From: Ilumatobacteraceae bacterium
Lineage (GTDB): Bacteria; Actinomycetota; Acidimicrobiia; Acidimicrobiales; Ilumatobacteraceae
DNA: 9,129 nucleotides
Assembly: GCA_016650435.1 (NCBI GenBank)
Contig: JAENVT010000091.1
Coordinates: 1 to 9,129, forward strand
Direction: 5' to 3'
Shown here: one piece after another, positions 1 through 5,782 of the stretch
Layout: each line of letters opens with the position of its first letter
Numbering within the stretch: the first letter of the stretch is position 1
Made by a program: the position numbers and the translations under genes
The notes under the pieces: generated by a model
What the model was told of the DNA's origin: nothing
Databases searched by the model: none
Seen by the model: only the letters and a program-made list of their open reading frames with translations

Positions 1-386
1 TCGGCGGGTGGTTCGTAACCGCCGTCGGCGTTGTGGGTCTCGGTTCCGGCAACAGGCGGATTGAACACGCAGACGAGGTGCAGATCGCCCTTGGTCGCCC
101 GCAGGATGTGCTCGTCGTGCTGATCGAGCGCGTAGATCGTTCCGGGCCGGATCTGGAACGTCTCACCCGTTGACACATCGACGACCTCGCCTTCGCCGGC
201 GATGCAGTAGTTGGTCTCGAGATGATGCTTGTAGTGGAGATGGCTCTCGGCACCCTCGAGGATTCGTGTCTCGTGAACCGAGTAACCCATCCCATCATCC
301 CTGACGATCATCCGCTTGCTGTCCCAGCCGGGACCGGACACGTGGCGGGCGGTGTTGGCGATGTCTGCGGAACGAACGATGATCAT
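1..386 (-). CDS. ectC: Ectoine synthase EctC (partial, C-terminus beyond left edge)
   Basis: This cupin-fold enzyme closes N-gamma-acetyl-2,4-diaminobutyrate into the compatible solute ectoine by water elimination in the cytoplasm. Residues 1-128 are in the window and the last few residues and the stop lie outside. The sequence follows the family closely: W21, R25, T40, Y52 and H55 line the known active site. The iron ligands E57, Y85 and H93 sit in HLETNYC and YALDQHDEH. C106 and F108 lie in VCVFNPP, followed by E116 and H118. The ATG at 386-384 matches the usual family N-terminus (MIIVRSADIA). There is no clear Shine-Dalgarno, and the start lies 15 nt after the amidase stop, so translation may be coupled. 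The upstream neighbour is an amidase, not ectB as in standard ectABC operons. Whether ectA/ectB lie downstream cannot be seen. Family identity is very likely; the in vivo product is less certain because solitary EctC proteins exist. Confidence 0.95.
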   Translation of the reverse strand, partial: MIIVRSADIANTARHVSGPGWDSKRMIVRDDGMGYSVHETRILEGAESHLHYKHHLETNYCIAGEGEVVDVSTGETFQIRPGTIYALDQHDEHILRATKGDLHLVCVFNPPVAGTETHNADGGYEPPA

Positions 387-401
387 GAGCCGAAGCTACT
401 G

Positions 402-1682
402 TCACGCCGCGGCGAGGCAAGCTTCGAGCATCACCGCCAGATCAAGCAGCGCAACATCTCCCGCGCGTCTACCGGTCAGCATCAAGCCGATGGGTTGTCG
501 ATCTGGAGAACTGCCCGGCAGTGTCACGCTTGGGAGATCGAGCCGGTTGGCGAACTCAGTGAGACGCAACACCTCGGTGTTCATCGCGAGGTAGGCATCG
601 GTCGTCTGCACATCAGCGACCTTTGGCGGCAGGATCGGGACTGTCGGTGTCAGGATCGCGTCGGCGCCGTGGAGCGCGCTGTCGTATCGGCGACGGCAGT
701 CATCGATCTTTCGCAACGCAGCGACGTAGTCGCTGGCAAGTACCTGTGCTCCGTGCAGGATGCGCGAGCCCACTCGAGGGTCGTAGCGATCCAGGTCTTG
801 GGCGATCATCTCTCGGTGCCAGTCGTACGCCTCTACGGCGATGACGTATCCCTCGCGAGCCGCGATGCTTGCCTCTGTCAGCATCGGCATCTGCGCCTCG
901 GTGATGTTCGCTCCGGCCGCACTGAGTACACCAAGCCATTGCTCGAACCTGTCGAGCACGAGTTGATCTGTCGCCCCGGCGCGAATGGCATCGACCGGTA
1001 CCAGGAGGTTCACATCGCTGATCCGACGGTCGACGGGAGTCGGCCGATCGCCGACAAGCGCCGCATCGAGTCGACGAAGATACGCCACGGTGGGCGCGAC
1101 GAAGCCCGGCGCGTCGAAGCTCGCGGCGAGCGGGATCATTCCTCCACTCGGATAGCGACCCTGTGACGGCTTGAATCCGGCTACGCCACAGAACGCTGCC
1201 GGGATGCGGATCGATCCGCTGGTGTCGGAGCCCAGTGCGAAATCTGCAGCGCCGAGGGCGACGGCAACGGCACCGCCCGACGTCGAGCCACCGGCAACTC
1301 GCCGCTCGCCTGGCCGCAACGGCGTCGTCGGATCTCCGTAGGTGCTGTTGAGACCTAACGCACCGTAGGCGAACTCGGTCATGTTGGTCTGGGCCAGCAC
1401 GATCGCGCCTGCGGATCGCAGTGCGGCAACCAGCGGCGCGTCGACATCGGCGGGGGCTGCGTCGGCGAGCACAGCCGAGCCGGCATGCGTCGTCCAACCG
1501 GCGACATCGAAACAGGCCTTCACAGCCACCACCTCGCCAGCGAGTGGCAGCGATGGGTCGACAGCAACCGCTTCGGCGATCGCCTCGTCGAAACGTGTGG
1601 CAACAAAGGCGGCCGTCATCGCCTCAGCTTCCGCCGTGGCGCGCTCGATGCAACGGTTCGCATGCCTGGCTGTGGACTGCAC
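402..1682 (-). CDS. Amidase-signature family hydrolase
   Basis: A 426-aa amidase-signature (GatA/AtzE-like) enzyme expected to hydrolyse a C-N amide bond through a Ser-cisSer-Lys triad. The sequence shows the catalytic Lys at about K55 (VAVKACFDVAG), the Gly/Ser-rich loop GGSTSGG with the cis-Ser at about S135, and the nucleophile at about S157 in GSDTSGSIRIPA, followed by CGVAGFKPS. The C-terminal LPSVTLPG...PIGLMLTG segment is also typical. The length fits small stand-alone amidases; GatA is longer, and no gatB or gatC is present. The start is a GTG at 1682-1680, 24 nt after the stop of the preceding small gene; an in-frame ATG at 1619-1617 is a weaker alternative. It lies directly upstream of ectC in the same orientation, so the two are probably co-transcribed. 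The substrate cannot be read from the sequence. Linear amides, carboxybiuret-type ureides or an acylated diamino acid are all possible. Confidence 0.92.
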   Translation of the reverse strand: MQSTARHANRCIERATAEAEAMTAAFVATRFDEAIAEAVAVDPSLPLAGEVVAVKACFDVAGWTTHAGSAVLADAAPADVDAPLVAALRSAGAIVLAQTNMTEFAYGALGLNSTYGDPTTPLRPGERRVAGGSTSGGAVAVALGAADFALGSDTSGSIRIPAAFCGVAGFKPSQGRYPSGGMIPLAASFDAPGFVAPTVAYLRRLDAALVGDRPTPVDRRISDVNLLVPVDAIRAGATDQLVLDRFEQWLGVLSAAGANITEAQMPMLTEASIAAREGYVIAVEAYDWHREMIAQDLDRYDPRVGSRILHGAQVLASDYVAALRKIDDCRRRYDSALHGADAILTPTVPILPPKVADVQTTDAYLAMNTEVLRLTEFANRLDLPSVTLPGSSPDRQPIGLMLTGRRAGDVALLDLAVMLEACLAAA

Positions 1683-1706
1683 TACCCAGACCCCGGAGGC
1701 CGGATC

Positions 1707-2015
1707 TCAGAAGCGGCGGTCGTTGGTCTTCTTGCGCGGCGGCGCCTTGAACGGTGCCTCGATCAACGCCTCGAACTGGGCGTCGTCGGGCTGCTTCGGC
1801 TCGTTGAGGCGCTGCAGGTAGGTCTTCAGCGCGGCGCGGGCCGGCGCAACCTGCTCGCCTCGAGCGCCGACCGAGCGGGCCAAGGCATCTTTTGCCTTGG
1901 CAACACGATCTTTGCGGGTTGCCTTCTCCTCTTCGGAGATCACCCGCTTTGGTCCAGCCGGTGCATTTCGACGGGCTTCGAGTTCTTGGAGCGGTGTGAG
2001 TTTGGCGGTGGCCAT
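1707..2015 (-). CDS. Small basic hypothetical protein (102 aa)
   Basis: I do not recognise a family. The protein is rich in Lys/Arg and Ala. It has a long, charged, probably helical middle (about residues 27-70, from VISEEEKATRKDRV through KTYLQRL) and a proline/lysine-rich tail ending APPRKKTNDRRF that is probably disordered. There is no signal peptide, membrane segment or cysteine pair. The open frame continues upstream to 2249, but that extension is low-complexity and overlaps the divergent gene. The ATG at 2015-2013 is better supported because a TAGGAT hexamer lies exactly 7 nt before it, as in actinobacterial leaderless transcripts. It is followed after 24 nt by the amidase gene, so it is probably the first gene of that operon. 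A nucleic-acid-binding or partner-binding role would fit the charge, but that is only a guess. Confidence 0.72.
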   Translation of the reverse strand: MATAKLTPLQELEARRNAPAGPKRVISEEEKATRKDRVAKAKDALARSVGARGEQVAPARAALKTYLQRLNEPKQPDDAQFEALIEAPFKAPPRKKTNDRRF

Positions 2016-2022
2016 AGACCGA

Positions 2023-2028
2023 ATCCTA
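2023..2028 (-). promoter_or_regulatory. Probable leaderless -10 element (TAGGAT)
   Basis: Read on the minus strand, TAGGAT is followed by 7 nt and then the ATG of the 102-aa basic protein. This matches the TANNNT -10 and the spacing that place the transcription start at the start codon in actinobacteria. No convincing TTGACA-type -35 is visible, and there is no Shine-Dalgarno. Confidence 0.5.
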
Positions 2029-2082
2029 CATCTCGGTCGGGCTGTTCGGTTCGGAGACGTGCGGAACGGGTACGTCCCGCAC

Positions 2083-2304
2083 ATGAACAGTCCCAGCAAA
2101 TCACCGAACGGGTCGCGAAACACTGCTGCGCCGGATTCGATCGACGAAGACGCGGCGCACATCGACGCCAGATCCGAGGACGCGCCGCAGCAGATCGAAG
2201 AGTTGATCGAACATGCAGGTGATCTCGGCCGCAACGCTTCGCAGCGCATCGATTCCGAAATCGGGGATTCCGACGAAGGCGAGCCCGAGGTGCTGCCCGG
2301 CTAG
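2083..2304 (+). CDS. Small acidic hypothetical protein (73 aa)
   Basis: I do not recognise a family. The protein is strongly acidic, with Asp/Glu through its length and an EGEPEV stretch close to the C-terminus. Its N-terminal third (Ser/Asn/Pro-rich) looks disordered, and a short helix-forming stretch lies at about residues 35-60 (QQIEELIEHAGDLG). There is no signal peptide or membrane segment. Codon third positions are largely G or C, as in the neighbouring genes, which supports real coding. The frame is open upstream to 1897, but that part overlaps the divergent gene; the ATG at 2083 is the natural start. A 6-bp inverted repeat (GTGCGG at 2059-2064, CCGCAC at 2077-2082) abuts the ATG, and no clear Shine-Dalgarno is seen. 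It is divergent from the basic 102-aa gene with 67 nt between their start codons. Confidence 0.6.
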   Translation: MNSPSKSPNGSRNTAAPDSIDEDAAHIDARSEDAPQQIEELIEHAGDLGRNASQRIDSEIGDSDEGEPEVLPG

Positions 2305-2320
2305 CCAAGGCGGCAAAGCA

Positions 2321-2367
2321 GAAGTGTTGCCGCTCGGCACGTCCATGGTGCGGTGCGACAACACTTC
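2321..2367. terminator. Interrupted hairpin between converging genes (probable bidirectional terminator)
   Basis: Perfect 9-bp arms, GAAGTGTTG (2321-2329) and CAACACTTC (2359-2367), enclose further pairing: a CGC/GCG segment and an inner GCAC/GTGC stem-loop at 2337-2351. It lies between the stop of the acidic gene (2304) and the stop of the leftward alpha/beta hydrolase (2382), as expected for a shared terminator. There is no run of T on either side, so it is not a textbook intrinsic terminator. Its outer stem resembles that of the hairpin at 5721-5759. Confidence 0.6.
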
Positions 2368-2381
2368 GTTGGACTGGTGCT

Positions 2382-3224
2382 CTAAGTGAATCGCTTGACG
2401 AACGCCAGCGCGGTGTCGGCAACCTCACGCCAGCCACTGTCGATCGTGAGCGAGTGTCCCCTGCCGGGGATCTCGACGATCTCGGTGACTGCCTCGTTGC
2501 GCTTCTGCTTCTTGTAGCTGGCGTTGGCGATCGCCCAGGGAACCGTGTGATCCTTCTCGCCGGAAATGATCAGCAACGGGCCGCGTTTCGGATTCCTGGA
2601 ATCGACCTTTGCGTCAGTCCACGGGTTGAGGTTGGCAGTCGCTGCTTGAAAGAGCGGTCGCCCGGACCCCGGAACCGCGAACGTCTCGTGCAGCTGTTTG
2701 GCTTCCTCGGCGCTTACGGCGTTGGCGAACGCATATCGGAACTGGTCGTACGTGAGAGCCACCGCCTTGCCGCGGTTTGCAGGGTTCTTCAACACCGGGA
2801 AGGCCGACTTCAACGCCGAGACTGGCAGTGGCAGCACTCCGCGGAATGGTGCTGGGTCGATCGCCACCGTTGCCTTGGACAGCCCACGGCCAGCCAGAAT
2901 CTGAACCAGCAGTCCGCCGAACGAATGACCAATGATGGCCGGCGGTGTCGTGAGCTTGTTGATGACCGCCTCGACATGGTCTGCGATCTGCCCGACCGTC
3001 TTGCGAGCGAACCTCTCTGGATGCTCGTTGCCTTCTTTCACCGTCGCCGGATCGTCGGGCCAGCCCGGCGCGACGGTCGCGTAACCGGCGGCTGCGAACA
3101 TCTCGCGCCATTGATCCCAGCTATTCGCCAACAACCAGAGACCGTGAACGAAAACCACTGGGGTCAGTCCCGACGCGTTCGCGGTGTCGACTTGTTCGGC
3201 TTCGTGTTGTGTGATTTCGGCCAT
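2382..3224 (-). CDS. Alpha/beta-fold hydrolase
   Basis: A 280-aa cytoplasmic serine hydrolase of the alpha/beta-hydrolase fold. The catalytic triad can be read directly: nucleophile S101 in the elbow GHSFGG, acid D225 in SGEKDHTVPW and base H257 in GRGHSLTID. The oxyanion-hole motif is VVFVHGLW (residues 23-30). Residues about 123-200 form the cap region between the core strands. The open frame reaches 3317, but the ATG at 3224-3222 is chosen because AAGGAG lies 5 nt upstream and the longer version would overlap the divergent oxygenase. Only 32 nt separate the two divergent starts, so they may share control. The substrate is unknown. The family includes esterases, perhydrolases and dehalogenase-like enzymes, and nothing here separates them. 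A hairpin follows its stop. Confidence 0.92.
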   Translation of the reverse strand: MAEITQHEAEQVDTANASGLTPVVFVHGLWLLANSWDQWREMFAAAGYATVAPGWPDDPATVKEGNEHPERFARKTVGQIADHVEAVINKLTTPPAIIGHSFGGLLVQILAGRGLSKATVAIDPAPFRGVLPLPVSALKSAFPVLKNPANRGKAVALTYDQFRYAFANAVSAEEAKQLHETFAVPGSGRPLFQAATANLNPWTDAKVDSRNPKRGPLLIISGEKDHTVPWAIANASYKKQKRNEAVTEIVEIPGRGHSLTIDSGWREVADTALAFVKRFT

Positions 3225-3229
3225 ACCTG

Positions 3230-3235
3230 CTCCTT
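3230..3235 (-). promoter_or_regulatory. Ribosome binding site of the alpha/beta hydrolase (AAGGAG)
   Basis: AAGGAG on the minus strand lies 5 nt before the ATG at 3224-3222. It decides the start in favour of the 280-aa form over a 311-aa form beginning at 3317. Confidence 0.75.
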
Positions 3236-3243
3236 GCTCGGGA

Positions 3244-3249
3244 TACGAT
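3244..3249 (+). promoter_or_regulatory. Probable leaderless -10 element (TACGAT)
   Basis: TACGAT is followed by 7 nt and then the ATG of the Rieske oxygenase at 3257. No Shine-Dalgarno precedes that ATG, so a transcript starting at or next to the start codon is likely. The element sits inside the 32-nt gap shared with the divergent hydrolase. No -35 consensus is visible. Confidence 0.5.
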
Positions 3250-3256
3250 CCGGCAG

Positions 3257-4311
3257 ATGTTCCTTCGCAATGCATGGTACGTCGCGGAGTGGGAACGCAA
3301 CATCGGTGCCTCGCCATTTGCGATCACGATCTTGGGTGAGAGCGTTGCGATCTACCGCGGTGTCAGCGGTCAGTACGCTGCGCTGGCCGACGCCTGCCCG
3401 CACCGAAAGGTGCCGCTGTCGATGGGCCGCGTTCAGGACGATGACCTTGAATGCGGATACCACGGGCTGGTCTTCGACTGTTCGGGTCAGTGCGTTCGAG
3501 CGCCCGGCAACGACCGCCCGCCGCAAGGAGCGCAGGTGCGGTCGTACCCGATCGAAGCCCGGTACGGGCTCCTGTGGATGTGGATGGGTGATCCAGCGCG
3601 CGCCGATCCCGACGACATCTTCCCCGCGGAGCATTGGGGCGATCCGGCCTGGGGCACCACGGAAGGCGACGACATGGTCGTTGCGTGTAACTACCTGAAC
3701 GTCACCGACAACCTGCTCGACCCGTCGCACGTCGCCTGGGTGCACCCTGGTTCATTTGCCGGCGACGGATCCGACGAAACCCCGTTGCGAGTGACGATTG
3801 CCGACGATGGGGTCACGACCTGGCGCTGGATGCTGGACACCCAACCTGCTCCGTTCTACGCCCCGTACCTTCAGTTCGAAGGCAACTGTGATCGCAAGCA
3901 GCAATACGAGGTCCGTTACCCGAGCAACGCACTCATAAGGCCTACATCTCGCCCGCCGGCGCGGGTGGCGAGGACAAGCCGTTGCATCCCCAGTCGTTCG
4001 TGATGGACAGCTTCAACTTCCTCACGCCGGTCGACGAGGCAACCACCAGGTACTTCTGGTTCCAGATGCGCAACGTCGCCCCGGACGACGACGACGTGTC
4101 CAGGCGATTTGCCGCCTCGGTGCGAGGTGCCTTCGAGGAAGACAAGGTCATCCTCCAGGCTTCACAACGCGGGATGGCAGCCTCGACAACGCCGAACATC
4201 AACCTTCGTACCGACAGTGGTGGCATCCGATTTCGACGCCGTCTCGACCAGATGATCGAGGCCGAGTCCAAGCTGGCGCCGGCGGCCGCCTGGCAGCCAG
4301 ACGGCGAATGA
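3257..4311 (+). pseudogene. Rieske non-heme iron oxygenase, VanA-like, broken by a frameshift
   Basis: The oxygenase component of a Rieske monooxygenase, similar to vanillate O-demethylase VanA. The N-terminal frame (3257 to about 3937) shows the [2Fe-2S] motif CPHRKVPLS...CGYHG (C47, H49, C66, H69). It also shows the mononuclear-iron motif DNLLDPSHVAWVHP, with bridging D155 and ligands H158 and H163. After NALI (residue 227) the frame runs into unrelated Arg/Ser/Pro-rich residues and stops at 4003. The expected continuation (AYISPAGAGGEDKPLHPQ onward) is in the next frame from 3940 to the TGA at 4309-4311. Adding one base, for example AAG in place of AG at 3938-3939, restores a protein of about 351 aa, the normal VanA length. 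The two open pieces are 3257-4003 and about 3940-4311. The substrate is unknown, and no reductase partner (VanB) is in the window. The lesion could be genuine or a sequencing error. Confidence 0.88.
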
Positions 4312-4317
4312 CGCCCG

Positions 4318-4370
4318 GCGATGAGAGATGGGCCGCCAGACACCGCCAGACACCGCACATCTCTCATCGC
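4318..4370. terminator. 13-bp perfect hairpin after the Rieske gene
   Basis: Arms GCGATGAGAGATG (4318-4330) and CATCTCTCATCGC (4358-4370) pair perfectly. The stem starts 6 nt after the TGA of the Rieske reading frame. The 27-nt loop carries a tandem repeat. There is no T-run downstream, so function as a terminator is inferred from position and stem strength. Confidence 0.62.
4333..4357. repeat. Tandem 10-mer repeat in the hairpin loop
   Basis: CCGCCAGACA occurs twice head to tail (4333-4342, 4343-4352), followed by a partial third copy (CCGCA, 4353-4357). It fills almost the whole loop of the 4318-4370 hairpin. It may come from replication slippage. Confidence 0.8.
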
Positions 4371-4455
4371 GACGGCTAGACCTCGTCTTCAACACCGATC
4401 TTCGGCATCTGGCTGTGCTGGCGCGTGAACTGACGGGCTCGTAGGTCGCATTCCA

Positions 4456-4461
4456 TAAGCT
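4456..4461 (+). promoter_or_regulatory. Probable leaderless -10 element (TAAGCT)
   Basis: TAAGCT is followed by 6 nt and then the ATG at 4468. There is no Shine-Dalgarno. The spacing favours the ATG at 4468 over the in-frame GTG at 4462, which directly abuts the element. Confidence 0.45.
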
Positions 4462-4467
4462 GTGGTC

Positions 4468-5142
4468 ATGGTCGACAAGATCTCGGCGTCGGAGTTCCAC
4501 GGGCGAACCGATCTGCCCGATTGGCGTGTGGTGCTGCGACGAATCGAAGCGGGCTTTCGAGCGCCCTCGTTCTACGACGCGGCAACATTCGTGGGTCAAG
4601 TTGCTTCGGCCGCGGAACGCGCTGGGCATCATCCCGACGTCGACGTTCGGTATCCCGGAGTTGTGTATGTCTCGCTGACCACTCACGCAACGAACAGCTT
4701 GACGGCCGCCGATGTCGAACTGGCCACCACGATTTCTGCAATAGCCGCCGATGCCGGGCTCATCACCGAGCCGCGTTCGGCACTCGGTGTGGAGGTTGCC
4801 ATCGACGCTCTCGACATCGACGCCGTACGGCCGTTTTGGAAGGCGATTCTCGACTACGTCGACGAGCGCCCCGCCGAGTCCGATGGGCAGATCGTCGCGC
4901 TCGTAGATCCTCGGCGAATCGGCCCGGCATTCTGGTTCCAACAGATGGATGCCCCCCGGCCGCAACGCAATCGCATCCACCTCGATGTGTCCGTACCGCA
5001 CGATGTTGCCGAGCAGCGAGTAACCGATGCGATCGCCGCGGGTGGTCAATTGATCAGCGACGATCGGGCCAAAGCCTTCTGGGTCCTCGCCGATCCCGAG
5101 GGCAACGAGGCGTGCGTGTGCACCTGGCAAGACCGCGACTGA
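4468..5142 (+). CDS. Pterin-4a-carbinolamine dehydratase fused to a VOC/glyoxalase-like domain
   Basis: A 224-aa two-domain protein. Residues about 10-100 form a pterin-4a-carbinolamine dehydratase (DCoH/PhhB) domain, which dehydrates the 4a-hydroxypterin made by aromatic amino acid hydroxylases. E50, H54-H55-P56, Y62, H73 and D82 match the conserved E-x3-HH-P...Y...H...D signature. The Y-to-H spacing is 10 residues where 9 is usual, and the common GGL after the last His is NSL. Residues about 107-222 resemble a single VOC (glyoxalase-6-like) module, with FWFQQMD, NRIHLDVSV and the closing DPEGNEACV. Similar fusions are known in actinobacteria, but the role of the VOC part is not. The ATG at 4468 is preferred; a GTG at 4462 would add two residues. 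It begins a two-gene operon with the racemase-like gene 10 nt downstream. No phenylalanine hydroxylase gene is in the window. Confidence 0.9.
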   Translation: MVDKISASEFHGRTDLPDWRVVLRRIEAGFRAPSFYDAATFVGQVASAAERAGHHPDVDVRYPGVVYVSLTTHATNSLTAADVELATTISAIAADAGLITEPRSALGVEVAIDALDIDAVRPFWKAILDYVDERPAESDGQIVALVDPRRIGPAFWFQQMDAPRPQRNRIHLDVSVPHDVAEQRVTDAIAAGGQLISDDRAKAFWVLADPEGNEACVCTWQDRD

Positions 5143-5152
5143 GGGAACCACT

Positions 5153-5719
5153 ATGACAGATGACTCCGAAGATCAGGCGAAAGTGCTGTTGGTCGGGCCG
5201 ACGAGCGCGTCTTGGGACGCGATCGGATCAGAGATCGAAGCCGATCTGGCTCGACTTGCCCGGCCGGGCGTCGAGTTGACCTATCGCTGCACGGGAGCCG
5301 GTCCGACAGAGATTCGCACCGCCCACGACGCACGGGCCGCTGCGCCATTCGTCGTGAAGACGATCATCGATGCGGCACGCGAAGGCTTCGACGCCATAAT
5401 CGTCGACTGCACCGCCGACCCAGGCGTGGTGGAAGCCCGCGCCGCGGTCGACATCCCGGTCGTCGGCACGGGCGAGGCGTTGCGCTCGGCGATCGCCGCC
5501 GCCAAACAGCCGGTGTGTGAACTCACGGGCGACGACCTTCGCGGCATGGACGTGGCGGCACTCGTCAACAGCCTGCGAGGCGCCACGACGGTCGCGCTTG
5601 GCGGCACCGGCTTCTCGCATCTCGTCGAGATCCTCATCGCGGCCAACCCGAGGCTGGTCGTGCTCGATCCCCTCGACGTCGCGCTCGACGCCTGCCTCGC
5701 CCACGTCGACGAGACCTAG
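5153..5719 (+). CDS. Shortened Asp/Glu/hydantoin racemase-like protein lacking the second catalytic Cys
   Basis: 188 aa, cytoplasmic. The N-terminal half fits the Asp/Glu/hydantoin racemase superfamily: the opening strand KVLLVGPTS, then FDAIIVDCTADPGVVEAR with the first catalytic Cys (C86), then VDIPVVGTGEA. These racemases use a second Cys, normally in a VLGCAGM-like motif near the C-terminus. Here the matching segment reads TVALGGTGFSHL, with Gly at about position 151. The usual strand and helices between the halves (the FSVVTT-type region) are also missing, which leaves the protein about 40-50 residues shorter than typical members. A two-base racemase mechanism is therefore unlikely. Decarboxylation, isomerisation or a binding role is possible. 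GAGGGA lies 6 nt before the ATG and overlaps the stop of the dehydratase-VOC gene, so the two are co-translated. A strong hairpin follows the stop. Confidence 0.75.
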   Translation: MTDDSEDQAKVLLVGPTSASWDAIGSEIEADLARLARPGVELTYRCTGAGPTEIRTAHDARAAAPFVVKTIIDAAREGFDAIIVDCTADPGVVEARAAVDIPVVGTGEALRSAIAAAKQPVCELTGDDLRGMDVAALVNSLRGATTVALGGTGFSHLVEILIAANPRLVVLDPLDVALDACLAHVDET

Positions 5720-5720
5720 C

Positions 5721-5759
5721 GGAGTGTTTCGAGGCACCCAGGTAGGCGCCAAACACTCC
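5721..5759. terminator. Hairpin terminator after the dehydratase/racemase operon
   Basis: Perfect 9-bp arms GGAGTGTTT (5721-5729) and AAACACTCC (5751-5759) surround an inner stem (5733-5738 with 5745-5750, one mismatch) and a 6-nt loop. It starts 2 nt after the TAG at 5717-5719 and is followed by a partly T-rich stretch (TTGTTTT, 5765-5771). The outer stem is close to that of the hairpin at 2321-2367. Confidence 0.75.
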
Positions 5760-5782
5760 ACACATTGTTTTGTGCGTTGCCG

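Noticed and set aside
222..1166. A 314-codon rightward open frame across ectC and the amidase.
   Set aside because: It is antisense to two genes with intact catalytic motifs and reads as His/Arg-rich sequence with no recognisable domain.
2454..3698. A 414-codon rightward open frame across the alpha/beta hydrolase and into the Rieske gene.
   Set aside because: It is antisense to the hydrolase and out of frame with the Rieske gene. Both of those have complete active-site motifs, and this frame has none.
4376..4456. A 26-codon leftward reading frame (ATG at 4456-4454, TAG at 4378-4376) with fairly G/C-rich third positions, ending just before the 4318-4370 hairpin.
   Set aside because: Too short to judge, with no ribosome binding site or -10 motif before its ATG and no recognisable domain. 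It overlaps the promoter region of the dehydratase-VOC gene. It could be a remnant, but the sequence alone does not support a gene.
4162..5151. A 329-codon open frame on the minus strand across the dehydratase-VOC gene.
   Set aside because: A by-product of high GC in a third-position-biased gene on the other strand. It has no family motifs, while the plus strand has clear dehydratase and VOC signatures.
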